NCBI RefSeq assembly: GCF_001612665.1
Contig: NZ_BDAX01000017.1
Coordinates: 1-64,000 of the forward strand
Source: Nocardia alba NBRC 108234
GTDB lineage: Bacteria > Actinomycetota > Actinomycetes > Mycobacteriales > Mycobacteriaceae
DNA length: 64,000 nt
Direction of reading: 5' to 3'
How positions within the stretch are numbered: position 1 is the stretch's first letter; every line of letters starts with the position of its first letter. The position numbers and the translations under genes are program-made. The notes below the pieces were generated by a model, which was not told the DNA's origin, did not search any database, and saw only the letters and a list, made by a program, of their open reading frames with translations. Shown in pieces: positions 1-11,018 of this stretch.

Positions 1-647
1 TAGTGGTCGATGCGAAAGACCTGTTCCTCCGGGAAAACCCGGTTGACCAGGGCATTGAGCTCCTTGGCGCTGGCCAGGTCGTGGCCGAACGGCTTCTCGA
101 TCACCACCCGCCGCCACGGGGTGTACCCGTCGGGCTCCGCGGTGGCCTGGGCCAGCTGGTGTTCGGAGAGCTGGTCGAGGACCACGGGGAACATGTTCGG
201 CGGAATCGACAGGTAGAAGGCGTAATTGCCGCCGGTGCCCCGGGTTTCGTCGAGGCCACGCAAGGTCTGGGCGAGCGTCGCGAAGGCCGCGTCGTCGTCG
301 AAACTGCCCTGCACGAACCGCACACCCTCCGCCAGGTGGTCCCAGACCTCCTGGCGGAAAGGGGTGCGCGCGTGCTTCTTCACGGCCTCGAGGACCACCG
401 AGGCGAAGTCTTCGTCGGCGTAGTTGCGCCGAGCGAAGCCGACCAGAGCGAACCCGGGGGGTAACAGCCCCTGGTTCGCCAGGTCATAGATGGCCGGCAT
501 CAGCTTCTTGCGAGACAGATCTCCGGTGACGCCGAAGATCACTAGGCAGCACGGGCCCGCGATGAAGGGGACCCGTTTGTCGCGTTCGTCGCGCAGCGGG
601 TTGTGCCACAGCCCCGCCGCCTGATCCGTGGACGCTGTGCCGGCCAT
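1..647 (-). CDS. zwf: glucose-6-phosphate dehydrogenase, N-terminal part (cut by window edge)
   Basis: Oxidises glucose-6-phosphate to 6-phosphogluconolactone with NADP+, the entry step of the oxidative pentose phosphate pathway, in the cytosol. The 215 visible residues carry the nucleotide-binding motif GVTGDLSRKKL at residues 39-49, the EKPFGHDL segment, and at the window edge RIDHY, the start of the active-site motif. The family is about 500 residues, so more than half lies outside the window. The ATG at 647 is four bases after the tal stop, with a GGAGGG element inside the end of tal, which fixes the start and shows co-transcription with tal and tkt. The order tkt-tal-zwf is the usual actinobacterial one; opcA and pgl would be expected next, beyond the edge. 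Confidence 0.96.
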   Translation of the reverse strand, partial: MAGTASTDQAAGLWHNPLRDERDKRVPFIAGPCCLVIFGVTGDLSRKKLMPAIYDLANQGLLPPGFALVGFARRNYADEDFASVVLEAVKKHARTPFRQEVWDHLAEGVRFVQGSFDDDAAFATLAQTLRGLDETRGTGGNYAFYLSIPPNMFPVVLDQLSEHQLAQATAEPDGYTPWRRVVIEKPFGHDLASAKELNALVNRVFPEEQVFRIDH

Positions 648-651
648 CGTG

Positions 652-1785
652 CTACTTGCCCTCCGCCGCGATGTCGAGCTGGCCGGTGGTGGCCTCGATC
701 AGTTCGCCCCACGCGCTCTCGAACTTGTCGACGCCTTCGCGCTCGAGCAGTGCGAACACATCATCGAGATCGATACCGACCGCGGTCAGATCGGCGAAGA
801 TCTGCGCGCCCTCGGCGCCACGGCCGCTGAGCGTGTCGCCCAGCACCTCACCGTGATCGGCGAACGCCTGCAGCGTCTTCTCCGGCAGCGTGTTCACCGT
901 GTTCGGGCCGACGAGTTCGGTGACGTAGAGGGTGTCGGGGTAATCCGGGTTCTTCACCCCGGTCGACGCCCACAGCGGCCGCTGCCGGTTGCCACCCTGA
1001 GCGGCCAGGTGACGGTAGGTGGAGGTGTGCGCGCCACCGTCGAATACGTCCTGGTACTCGGCGTAGGCCAAACGGGCGTTGGCCACTCCGGCCTTGCCAC
1101 GCAGGGCGAGCGCCTGCGGGGTGCCGATCGCCTCGAGGCGCTTGTCGATCTCGGTATCCACTCGGGAGACGAAGAACGACGCCACCGAGTGGATCTTGGC
1201 CAGGTCGTGGCCACCGATCCCGGCATTGCGCAGACCGTCGAGGTAGGCGCCCATCACCGCGCGGTAGCGCGGCACCGAGAAGATCAGCGTCACGTTCACG
1301 CTGATGCCCTCGGCGATCACCGAGGTGATGGCGGGCAGGCCCGCCTCGGTGGCCGGGATCTTGATGAACAGGTTCTTGCGGTCGACGATCTTCCACAGCT
1401 CGATCGCCTGGGCGACGGTCTTCTCGGCGTCGAAGGCGAACCGGGGATCGACCTCGATCGACACCCGTCCGTCCACGCCGCCGGTCGCCTCGAACACCGG
1501 CGCGAGCACGTCGCAGGCGGCGCGCACGTCGTCGGTGGTCAGCGTGCGGATCGCCGCGTCGGCGTCGGCGCCCTGGGCCGCCAGGTCTTTCAGCTGCGCG
1601 TCGTAGGCGTGCCCCACGCTCAGCGCGGCCTGGAAGATGCTCGGATTGGTGGTGACACCGACGACGCTGCGCGTCGCGACCAGGTCGGCGAGATTGCCGG
1701 ACTGGATGCGATCACGCGAGAGATCGTCGAGCCACACCGAGACGCCCGCGGCCGAGAGCGCGGCGAGATTCTCGTTCTGTGCCAT
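652..1785 (-). CDS. tal: transaldolase
   Basis: Transfers a dihydroxyacetone unit between sugar phosphates in the non-oxidative pentose phosphate pathway. The 377 residues match the long actinobacterial transaldolase class: an early VGVTTNPSIF motif, the FIKIPAT segment carrying the Schiff-base lysine near residue 140, and WASTGVKNP towards the C-terminus. The ATG lies four bases past the tkt stop, with AAGGGG as ribosome site overlapping the tkt end. It is the middle gene of the tkt-tal-zwf operon, so both pentose phosphate branches are probably co-expressed. Confidence 0.97.
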   Translation of the reverse strand: MAQNENLAALSAAGVSVWLDDLSRDRIQSGNLADLVATRSVVGVTTNPSIFQAALSVGHAYDAQLKDLAAQGADADAAIRTLTTDDVRAACDVLAPVFEATGGVDGRVSIEVDPRFAFDAEKTVAQAIELWKIVDRKNLFIKIPATEAGLPAITSVIAEGISVNVTLIFSVPRYRAVMGAYLDGLRNAGIGGHDLAKIHSVASFFVSRVDTEIDKRLEAIGTPQALALRGKAGVANARLAYAEYQDVFDGGAHTSTYRHLAAQGGNRQRPLWASTGVKNPDYPDTLYVTELVGPNTVNTLPEKTLQAFADHGEVLGDTLSGRGAEGAQIFADLTAVGIDLDDVFALLEREGVDKFESAWGELIEATTGQLDIAAEGK

Positions 1786-1789
1786 GGTC

Positions 1790-3931
<2,142 letters not shown>

Positions 3932-4374
3932 GACCGTAGTTCTCCTGACCTAGTTTCGTCGACGGCGATAGCGTGGCAGCGGCGATGATGTTGGGAGTGG
4001 GTCGCACGCGGCCGGGATGCGTACCGATGTACAGGAATACCCTAGTGGTGCTGCTACAGCGGTTGGCGCGAACCCTGGCGTTGAGTCTAGTGCGGATCGC
4101 CCCGAGTCGGCGGTGTGCGGTGTAGCCGGTGACCGTGGCGCGGGCGGAACCGGTCGCGATGCCGTTCACCTGCGCGTCGATGCGGGTTCACCGCCGCGTG
4201 GGCCCGGGATGGGGGTTCCCGGGGTGTAGTGATCGCGCCCACGGTGTCGGGGGTCTGGCGCGGAGCGGCAGGTGAGTGGGTCTACCATCCTCTGTAGTAG
4301 TGGCCGCGCCGCAGCCGCGCGCTGCTCGTTCCATTACCGGATGCGAAGCAAAGCACAGCGTGCGAGGAGAAACA
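3932..4374. other. divergent intergenic region between tkt and ctaB
   Basis: A gap of 443 bases between the divergent tkt and ctaB starts. I see no convincing gene in it: the short open frames have no ribosome site and no recognisable product. It must contain the promoters of both flanking transcripts, but I could not assign confident -35/-10 boxes. GAGGAG at 4363-4368 is the ctaB ribosome site. Confidence 0.6.
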
Positions 4375-5367
4375 GTGCGGATCGGTCACGAGCCGGGTAG
4401 TAGCGGTGCGCACGGAACTTCGTCGACGGCGCTGGCCGACCGACTCCAGGGCGACAGCCTCGCCGCGCGGATCGTGCGCAAGCCCCTCGCCTACATCGCG
4501 CTCACCAAACCCCGTGTCATCGAGCTGTTGCTCGTCGCCACCATTCCGACGATGTTGCTGGCCGACCGCGGCACGGTGGACATCCGGCTGATCCTGGTCA
4601 CCCTGTTCGGTGGCTGGATGGGCGCGGCGAGCGCCAACACCCTCAACTGTGTCGCCGACGCCGATATCGACAAGGTGATGAAGCGGACCGCGCGCCGCCC
4701 GCTGGCGCGCGAGGCGGTACCGACCTCGCATGCGTTCGTCTTCGGCGTCGTGCTCGGCGCGATCTCCTTCGCCTGGCTGTGGTGGCAGGCAAACCTGCTC
4801 AGCGGGTTGCTGGTGGTCGCGACGATCCTGTTCTACGTCTTCGTCTACACCAAGGGCCTCAAGCGCCGGACCTCGCAGAACGTGGTGTGGGGAGGTGCGG
4901 CCGGCTGCATGCCCGCTCTCGTCGGCTGGTCCGCGGTGACCGGCACCATCGGTTGGCCCTCGGTGGTGTTGTTCGCGGTGATCTTCTTCTGGACGCCGCC
5001 GCACACCTGGGCGCTGGCCATGCGCTACAAGGAGGACTACCGCGCGGCCGGTGTGCCGATGCTGCCGGTGGTCGCGACCGAGCAGGTGGTGACCAAGCAG
5101 ATCGTCATCTACACCTGGCTGACGGTCCTCGCGACGATGGCGTTGGTGCCCGCGACGGGTGTCATCTACGCGGCGGTCGCCCTCGTGGCCGGCGCCTGGT
5201 TCCTTCTGATGGCGCATCAGCTCTACGCCGGGGTGCGCCGTGGCGAGTCGGTGAAGCCGCTGAAGTTGTTCCTGCAGTCCAACAACTACCTCGCGGTGGT
5301 GTTCTGTGGTCTGGCCGTCGATTCGGTGCTGGGGTGGGACACGATCGGTAGCCTCGTCGGGCTGTAG
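4375..5367 (+). CDS. ctaB: protoheme IX farnesyltransferase (heme o synthase)
   Basis: Integral membrane prenyltransferase that adds a farnesyl group to heme b, making heme o for cytochrome oxidase. It belongs to the UbiA superfamily: the sequence shows the Asp-rich motif NCVADADIDKVMKRTARRPL and repeated hydrophobic segments consistent with about nine membrane helices. I chose the GTG at 4375 because GAGGAG stands just upstream; a longer in-frame extension to 4276 lacks such a site. The product is then 330 residues, a normal length. ctaA, which acts next in heme a synthesis, is nearby at 9196-10167 on the other strand, as in mycobacteria. Confidence 0.95.
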   Translation: MRIGHEPGSSGAHGTSSTALADRLQGDSLAARIVRKPLAYIALTKPRVIELLLVATIPTMLLADRGTVDIRLILVTLFGGWMGAASANTLNCVADADIDKVMKRTARRPLAREAVPTSHAFVFGVVLGAISFAWLWWQANLLSGLLVVATILFYVFVYTKGLKRRTSQNVVWGGAAGCMPALVGWSAVTGTIGWPSVVLFAVIFFWTPPHTWALAMRYKEDYRAAGVPMLPVVATEQVVTKQIVIYTWLTVLATMALVPATGVIYAAVALVAGAWFLLMAHQLYAGVRRGESVKPLKLFLQSNNYLAVVFCGLAVDSVLGWDTIGSLVGL

Positions 5368-5378
5368 GCGATGCTCGG

Positions 5379-5412
5379 GACAGTGGCCGGGCGGCGATGC
5401 CCGGCCACTGTC
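5379..5412. terminator. ctaB/monooxygenase bidirectional terminator hairpin
   Basis: A perfect 14-base stem (GACAGTGGCCGGGC and its complement) with a six-base loop, between the convergent ends of ctaB and the monooxygenase gene. It is followed by GTTT, short for a U-tract, but the position and perfect stem make termination on both strands likely. Confidence 0.8.
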
Positions 5413-5444
5413 GTTTCCGGACTACGGCGGGTCGAGGGTGGGGT

Positions 5445-6953
5445 TCACCAGCGTTGCGCGAGGTGGCCGTCGGGCCGGATCAGGATGGTTGTGCCCGCCG
5501 TCGCCGAGAAGGCGGTGAAGGCGTGTCCGTCGGTGTCGATCAGTGTCGCCGCCGCGGGTCGGGCGGAGGGCTCGGACGGGGCGCCGACGCGGCGGATCTC
5601 GACCGTGAGCACGCCGGATTCGTCGATCGCCGTCTCGGAGGAGTTCGAGTTCGTGCCTACCGCGAAGGTGGGGAGTTCGATGTCGAGCGAGTCGGTGGTC
5701 GGGGCGAAACGCAGCAGGGTCGCGTGGGGGCCGCGAAAGAGGTCGAACAGGCGGATCGGATGCCCGGTCTGGTCGTGCAGGGTGGCGTCGGGTGCGCGAT
5801 CGCCCGCCACGAGGTGACCGTGGTCGGCCGGGGAGCGGTAGGTGATGTCGAGTTGCCGGGTTTCGGGGCCGCGCCGCATCGCGTCCTCGTCGCCGTCGAC
5901 GAGCTTGTCGAGCAGGTCGGTGCTCAAGCCGAGAACGCGGGCGGCGACGGTGCGACGTTCGGGTTCGTAGGTGTCGAGCGGTGCCGGGTTGCCGTCGAGG
6001 GCCGCGGCCAGCTTCCAGCCCAGGTTGTACGCGTCCCCGACCCCGGTGTTGAGGCCCTGCCCGCCGGTCGGCGGGTGGACGTGGGCCGCGTCGCCCGCGA
6101 GGAACACCCGGCCGTCGCGGAAGCGTGCGGCGAGTCGAATGTTGGGGCGCCACACCGTGATCCACGACAGGTCGCTCAGCGCCAAGCCTGTCGCGGGGCC
6201 GTGGCGGTCGGCGAGTTCCTGCAGGGTGGACAGATCAGGGAAGCGGTCCTCGCTCAACGGTGCGGCGAACTGGAAGCGCCGCCCGCCCGGTAGCGGGGAC
6301 AGCGCGAAGCCGGTCATCGGTCGGTCGGCCGCGGCGGCGAACCAATAGCCGTACTCGTGGTCGAGGGAGTCGGCACCGACGTCGCCGAGCAGCATCTTGA
6401 TCGAGTCGTCCGTGCTGCCCTCGAACGCGATTCCGAGGCGCTTGCGCACCGTGCTCGCGCCGCCGTCGGCGCCGATGAGATAGCTGGCGCGCACCGTCTC
6501 CGCGGCGCCGTCGCGCTGCAGCGTGGCGGTGACGCCGGTCTCGTCCTGCGTGAAATCGACCAGCGCCGTGGCGAATTCGGCCGCCACCCCGAACTCGGCG
6601 AGCCGCGACCGCAGGATCGCCTCGGTGTCGGACTGGCCGAGCACCCAGGCATTCGGGTACGGCACATCCAGTGTCGGCTCGACCGGTTCGGCCATCCGGT
6701 GCTCGCCGACGAAGGTCCCCGCGAAATACGCGCGCATCACCGGGACCGCGCGCCCGGCGGTCAGTACCGCCTCGATGACGCCGAGGTCGTCGAACACCTC
6801 CAGGGTGCGTGGTTGCAGGCCGTCGCCGCGCGACCCCTGGAACGGCGCATCGGCCCGGTCCACCAGCCGGACGTCGATGCCGCGCCGAGCGAGATCGAGG
6901 GCGAGGGTGAGACCGGTGGGGCCCGCACCGGCGATGAGTACCTGTTCTGACAT
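5445..6953 (-). CDS. FAD-dependent aromatic-type monooxygenase
   Basis: Group A flavoprotein hydroxylase (PheA/TfdB, RdmE type), using NAD(P)H and O2 to hydroxylate an aromatic or polyketide-like substrate that cannot be named from sequence. The 502 residues show the N-terminal dinucleotide motif GAGPTG at about residues 8-13, the GADG motif in the middle, and the second FAD motif GDAAHVHPPTGGQGLNTG, then a C-terminal thioredoxin-like region typical of this subfamily. A TetR gene lies divergently 96 bases away with palindromic sites between, so expression is probably induced by a small molecule. Such pairs often act in xenobiotic or antibiotic modification, but nothing in the sequence proves that here. 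Confidence 0.85.
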   Translation of the reverse strand: MSEQVLIAGAGPTGLTLALDLARRGIDVRLVDRADAPFQGSRGDGLQPRTLEVFDDLGVIEAVLTAGRAVPVMRAYFAGTFVGEHRMAEPVEPTLDVPYPNAWVLGQSDTEAILRSRLAEFGVAAEFATALVDFTQDETGVTATLQRDGAAETVRASYLIGADGGASTVRKRLGIAFEGSTDDSIKMLLGDVGADSLDHEYGYWFAAAADRPMTGFALSPLPGGRRFQFAAPLSEDRFPDLSTLQELADRHGPATGLALSDLSWITVWRPNIRLAARFRDGRVFLAGDAAHVHPPTGGQGLNTGVGDAYNLGWKLAAALDGNPAPLDTYEPERRTVAARVLGLSTDLLDKLVDGDEDAMRRGPETRQLDITYRSPADHGHLVAGDRAPDATLHDQTGHPIRLFDLFRGPHATLLRFAPTTDSLDIELPTFAVGTNSNSSETAIDESGVLTVEIRRVGAPSEPSARPAAATLIDTDGHAFTAFSATAGTTILIRPDGHLAQRW

Positions 6954-6976
6954 GGGATTTGCCTCCTGGAACGATA

Positions 6977-7015
6977 ACTGAACTCTAATTCAGTGAATGT
7001 GAATTCAGTTTCAGT
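6977..7015. promoter_or_regulatory. probable TetR operator cluster between monooxygenase and tetR
   Basis: The divergent gap holds a perfect inverted repeat, ACTGAA at 6977-6982 and TTCAGT at 6989-6994, six bases apart, and two more copies of TTCAGT in tandem at 7004-7009 and 7010-7015. This is the arrangement expected for a TetR dimer, or two dimers, controlling both genes. The binding protein is inferred to be the adjacent 7050-7652 product. Confidence 0.7.
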
Positions 7016-7049
7016 GTTGGTACCGTGCTTGTCAAGGAGGTGATGTCCG

Positions 7050-7652
7050 GTGGTGGGCAGCAGGCGCGAGAAATCCGCGGAGACCGAGCAGGCGCTCAAG
7101 GACGCCGCCCGGCAGGTCTTCGCCGAACATGGCTACCTGAACACGAAGATCACCGACATCACCACCGCCGCCGGGCGCGCGGCGGGCTCGTTCTACAACC
7201 ACTTCGCGAGCAAAGAGGAACTGCTGCAGGCACTTCTGCGTGACATGGCGGTGGCGAGCGACGCGCGAGCGGCCGACCCGGAACACAACGGCGATTTCGC
7301 CGACCCGGCCGCGGTGCGATACCACGTGCGTGGCTACTGGACCTTCGCGCGCGAACACGCCGCGGTCCTGCGGGCGATGGGCCAGGCGGCGCAGGTCAGC
7401 CCCGATTTCGCCCGCATCATCTCGGGCTTCGGCGCCGAACAGCGCGCCGACATCGCCGACCATGTGTCGGACTTCCCGGAACGCGGGCTACGGCTGCCCG
7501 GAACGGTCGACGCCAGCCTGGCGATGATGTTCGCCGCGGTCGACGGGATGTTGCGCATGATCGAGGACGGCTCGGTGGTCCTCGCCGACGAGGAGGCGAT
7601 CGAGTCGATCACGCGGTTCGTCTACCGCGGCCTGACCGGCCGCGACTTCTAG
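7050..7652 (+). CDS. TetR-family transcriptional regulator
   Basis: A 200-residue one-domain repressor type. The N-terminal helix-turn-helix reads as the usual ITDITTAAGRAAGSFYNHF pattern at about residues 30-50, followed by a divergent ligand-binding domain. The GTG at 7050 is nine bases after a perfect AAGGAGG (7034-7040), which decides the start. It is divergent to the FAD monooxygenase and most likely represses it and itself through the TTCAGT sites at 6977-7015. The inducer is unknown. Confidence 0.9.
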   Translation: MVGSRREKSAETEQALKDAARQVFAEHGYLNTKITDITTAAGRAAGSFYNHFASKEELLQALLRDMAVASDARAADPEHNGDFADPAAVRYHVRGYWTFAREHAAVLRAMGQAAQVSPDFARIISGFGAEQRADIADHVSDFPERGLRLPGTVDASLAMMFAAVDGMLRMIEDGSVVLADEEAIESITRFVYRGLTGRDF

Positions 7653-7725
7653 GTTCGATCCTGGGGTTACGAACTCCGGTGGTCGGTTCGAATGTGCGTG
7701 GTCGTCGGGAGCGTGGCAGTCGGGG

Positions 7726-8691
7726 CTACGGCAACAGCACGATCGAGCCGGTGGTCTTGCGCGCCGCGAGATCACCGTGGGCCCGCGCCGCGTCGGCCAG
7801 TGGATAGGTGGCGCCGATACGCAGGTTCAGGGTTCCCGCGGCGATCCAATCGAAGACATCGGTGGCGCGCCAGAGGAATTCGGTCCGGTCACGGACGTAC
7901 GCGCCCAGGGAGGGACGGGTCAGCCACAGTGAACCCGCCGGGTTGAGGCGTTGTGGGTCGAACGGTGGGACGGCGCCGCTGGCCGCGCCGAAGAGGGCGA
8001 GGGTGCCGCGAACGCGGAGCGAGGCGAGGCTCGCTTCGAAGGTGTCGGCGCCGACGCCGTCGTAGACGGCGGCGACGCCCATCCCGTCGGTGAGTTCGCG
8101 GACACGGGCGGCGAGGTCGTCGCCGTAGCGCAGCACGTCGGTGGCGCCCGCCTCGCGCGACAGCTTCTCCTTGGCGTCGGTGGAGACCGTGGTGATGACG
8201 CGGGCACCCTTGGCGACGGCCAGTTGCGTGAGCAGCAGCCCGACGCCGCCCGCGCCCGCGTGGACGAGTACCGGGTCGCCGGGTTCGGGGGAGAACACCG
8301 ATTCGGTCAGGTAGTGGGCGGTCATGCCCTGGAGCAGTGCGGCGGCCGCGACGGCGGGTTCGACGTCGTCGGGCACCCGCACCGCGACGGACTCGTCGAC
8401 GGCGACCAGGTCGGCGTAGCTGCCGGGCGCCGATGCCCAGGCGACGCGGTCACCGACCGCGAATTCGGTGACATCGGAACCGATCGCGACCACGATGCCC
8501 GTGCCCTCGGAACCGGGGAGGTAGGGCGTCGCCTGGGGATACTGGCCGGTGCGGAAGTAGATGTCGATGTAGTTCACACCCACGCCCTGGGTCTCGACCA
8601 GCAGTTGACCGGGCCCGGCCTGCGGGTCCGCCACCTCGACGTATCGCAGGACCTCGGGACCGCCGTGCTCGGAAACCTGAATCGCGCGCAT
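7726..8691 (-). CDS. qor: NADPH:quinone oxidoreductase
   Basis: Zinc-independent medium-chain dehydrogenase of the quinone oxidoreductase type (syntenic with Rv1454c). The 321 residues start MRAIQVSEHGGPEVL, carry GVNYIDIYFRTGQY early on, and have the nucleotide-binding motif HAGAGGVGLLLTQLA in the middle. No structural-zinc cysteine cluster is present. The ATG at 8691 gives the family's normal N-terminus; the frame stays open far upstream but that extension would overlap the divergent gene at 8768. Confidence 0.93.
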   Translation of the reverse strand: MRAIQVSEHGGPEVLRYVEVADPQAGPGQLLVETQGVGVNYIDIYFRTGQYPQATPYLPGSEGTGIVVAIGSDVTEFAVGDRVAWASAPGSYADLVAVDESVAVRVPDDVEPAVAAAALLQGMTAHYLTESVFSPEPGDPVLVHAGAGGVGLLLTQLAVAKGARVITTVSTDAKEKLSREAGATDVLRYGDDLAARVRELTDGMGVAAVYDGVGADTFEASLASLRVRGTLALFGAASGAVPPFDPQRLNPAGSLWLTRPSLGAYVRDRTEFLWRATDVFDWIAAGTLNLRIGATYPLADAARAHGDLAARKTTGSIVLLP

Positions 8692-8767
8692 GAGTCCCCT
8701 TTCTACACCTCGTGTTCCCGGCCACTCGGGGCTGGACTGGAAACTACCTGCCGGTAAACTCCGGTCC

Positions 8768-9133
8768 ATGAGTACAACCGCCGCCCCCGAGGCCGTGAAG
8801 GTGCCGGCCGAGGTCGAGAAGTCCATCGTGAAATTCCTCGCCCAGCACGGTGGTTCGGGAACGGCCGTGCTGCAGTACATCGGCAAGCAGGGGGTGCGGA
8901 TCACCCTGGTCGGTGCCGACGGCATCCTCGGCGACCGGGTGGTCGGCGACATGGCGATCGCGAAGGCGCTCGTGGAGCGGGTCGACGGCCTCGCCGAGAC
9001 CGACGAGTGGAGCCGCGAGCTGGGCTCGATCGTCACCCCCGCGGCGACGCACTGGGCCAAGATGGCGGGCTGGGTAGCCCGTCAGACCAAGTTCCCGAAG
9101 GCGCGCAACGCGGACGCGTTCGCGGGAGCCTGA
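8768..9133 (+). CDS. conserved actinobacterial protein of unknown function (Rv1455 position)
   Basis: A 121-residue soluble protein with no signal peptide or membrane segment. It occupies the place of Rv1455, divergent from qor and convergent with ctaA. It is rich in Ala and Val, with an acidic middle (RVDGLAETDEWSREL) and a basic C-terminal part (WVARQTKFPKARNAD). I do not recognise a functional domain. The ATG at 8768 is the first start not overlapping qor. It ends in a strong bidirectional terminator. Confidence 0.85.
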   Translation: MSTTAAPEAVKVPAEVEKSIVKFLAQHGGSGTAVLQYIGKQGVRITLVGADGILGDRVVGDMAIAKALVERVDGLAETDEWSRELGSIVTPAATHWAKMAGWVARQTKFPKARNADAFAGA

Positions 9134-9147
9134 CCCCCGAGAGCGCG

Positions 9148-9183
9148 AAAAGCCCGCGAATCGCACTGCGACGCGGGCTTTTT
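9148..9183. terminator. bidirectional terminator between 8768-9133 gene and ctaA
   Basis: AAAAGCCCGCG at 9148-9158 pairs with CGCGGGCTTTTT at 9172-9183. The A-run on one side and T-run on the other make a classical intrinsic terminator in both directions, separating two convergent genes. Confidence 0.9.
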
Positions 9184-9195
9184 CGTTGTCCGGGG

Positions 9196-10167
9196 TCAGT
9201 GCACGGGAGTCTGCGAGCGCGCGGGCGCGTCGATCTTCTCGCGGGTCCGCAATGACGCCCACAGTGCGGCGGTCGCCGCGGTGCAGGCCGCGGCCCCGCC
9301 GACGTGAATGGCGACCAGGGCGGCGGGCACATCGGTGAAGTACTGCACGACGCCGACGAGCGCCTGCCCCAGCACCAGCCCGAGCAGCACGAACAACCGT
9401 GTGCGGATGGCTGTCGACATGCCGACGGCGTACAGGCCGAAGGCGAGCCCGATCAGCAGCGCCAGGTAGCCGATCAGCAACTGCGAGTGCAGGTGCACCA
9501 GCGTGACGATCTCGACTTCCAGTCGTTCGACCGGCCGCTCGATGCTCTTGTCGCCGGCATGGGGTCCGGCCGCGGTGACCATCGTGCCCGCGATGAGCAC
9601 ACCCGCGAGCGCGACGCCCGACAGCGCGGTGAGCATGCGCAGGGGAGCGGGCACCCGGACGGTCTCGACGCCGTCGTCGGGTTCGCAGATCTTCGCGTAC
9701 AGCACTACCGCGAGCCAGACCATCGCCATCGAGACGAGCAGGTGTACAGCGACGGTCCACCACAGCAGCCCGGTGCGCACGGTGATACCGCCGATGACCG
9801 CCTGCACGACCGTGCCCCCTGGCATCAGCCAGGCGTAGACGAGAACTTCCCTGCGCCGTCGGGCCCGGAGGACGGCCAGCACGATCAGCCCGGCGCACAG
9901 CGTCACGGCGAAGGTGAGCAGTCGGTTGCCGAACTCCACGGTCTGGTGCAGGACGGGCACTTCCGATACCCCGATGGGGGTGAAACTGCCGGGGAAGCAC
10001 TGCGGCCAGGTCGGGCAGCCGAGGCCGGAGGCGGTGACGCGCACGATCGCGCCGGTCACCGAGATGCCCGCCTGGCTCAGGATCACCGCGATGGCGATGA
10101 GCCGCTGCACCCGCAGCGAGGGGAGCGGCAGCCGGTCGACGAGGCCGATGAAGGCGCGATACAGCAC
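9196..10167 (-). CDS. ctaA: heme a synthase (CtaA/COX15)
   Basis: Membrane enzyme that oxidises heme o to heme a for the aa3-type cytochrome oxidase. The 323 residues show about eight hydrophobic segments and family motifs such as GAIVRVTASGLGCPTWPQCFPG near residues 35-60, with histidines in the HQTVEFGNRLLT and VHLHSQLLIGY segments likely to bind heme. The start is a GTG at 10167. In this lineage ctaA sits just downstream of the ABC exporter genes on the same strand, as in Rv1456c-Rv1458c. Confidence 0.94.
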   Translation of the reverse strand: MLYRAFIGLVDRLPLPSLRVQRLIAIAVILSQAGISVTGAIVRVTASGLGCPTWPQCFPGSFTPIGVSEVPVLHQTVEFGNRLLTFAVTLCAGLIVLAVLRARRRREVLVYAWLMPGGTVVQAVIGGITVRTGLLWWTVAVHLLVSMAMVWLAVVLYAKICEPDDGVETVRVPAPLRMLTALSGVALAGVLIAGTMVTAAGPHAGDKSIERPVERLEVEIVTLVHLHSQLLIGYLALLIGLAFGLYAVGMSTAIRTRLFVLLGLVLGQALVGVVQYFTDVPAALVAIHVGGAAACTAATAALWASLRTREKIDAPARSQTPVH

Positions 10168-10235
10168 GTCAGGAATGGTACCGGCCGCGAATCCGACCCT
10201 GATACCAGGGCTACTACAGTGCGTCGTTGGTCACG

Positions 10236-11018
10236 TCAGTGGAATCGGAACAGCCGGGTCGCGAGCCACCCGCACACCACGCCCCACACCGCGAGCACGG
10301 CCACCCCGAACCAGTCGATCGACCCGGTCAGGGCCGTATCCAGCGCGAAAGCCAGCGCCCCGGACGGGACGAGCCGCGCGATCACGGTCAGCGCGGTGGG
10401 CAGGGTGTCGCCGACGAGAACCAGACTGGCGATGCCGAGCATGATGAACCACAGGATATTGGCCAGTGCCAGCACGACCTCGGCCTTGAGCGTGCCGCCC
10501 AGTAGCAGTCCCATCGCCGCGAAGGTGGCCGTCCCGAGCGCGATCACCAGCGCGCCGAGCGCGAGTCCACCGAGCCCGGGCCGCCAGCCGAGCGCGACGC
10601 CGATCACCCCGAGCAGTACCGCTTGCAGCACCACCACGATGAGCACGGCCGCGCATTTGCCCGCGATCACGCCCCAGCGAGGCAGTGGTGTCGCGCCCAG
10701 CCGTTTGAGCGCGCCGTAGCGGCGGTCGAAGCCGACCGCGATGGCCTGACCGGTGAACGCGGTCGACATCACCGCGGTCATCATCACCATCGGCACGATC
10801 CGGTCCACCCGGTGCTCGCCCAGGTCGCCGAACGGCAGCAGCGTGAGACCGACGAGCAGGGTGATCGGGATAAACATCGTGAGCAGCAGCTGTTCGCCGT
10901 TGCGCAACAACAGTTTCAGCTCGAGCCCGGTCTGCGCGGTGAGCATCGCCGGGCGCGAGGCCGGCCGCGGATCCGGGGCGAAGGTGCCGGGCAGGAAACG
11001 GCTGGTGGTCTCGCTCAT
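10236..11018 (-). CDS. ABC-2 type transporter permease
   Basis: Membrane half of a DrrAB-like exporter (syntenic with Rv1457c). The 260 residues have about six membrane spans and typical ABC-2 features, including the segment around DRRYGALKRLGATPLPRW. The ATG at 11018 overlaps the stop of the upstream ATPase gene (ATGA), showing translational coupling and deciding the start. The substrate is unknown; the older database label 'unidentified antibiotic transporter' is only a homology guess. Conserved linkage with ctaA suggests it may matter for heme or oxidase biogenesis, but that is an inference. Confidence 0.92.
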   Translation of the reverse strand: MSETTSRFLPGTFAPDPRPASRPAMLTAQTGLELKLLLRNGEQLLLTMFIPITLLVGLTLLPFGDLGEHRVDRIVPMVMMTAVMSTAFTGQAIAVGFDRRYGALKRLGATPLPRWGVIAGKCAAVLIVVVLQAVLLGVIGVALGWRPGLGGLALGALVIALGTATFAAMGLLLGGTLKAEVVLALANILWFIMLGIASLVLVGDTLPTALTVIARLVPSGALAFALDTALTGSIDWFGVAVLAVWGVVCGWLATRLFRFH

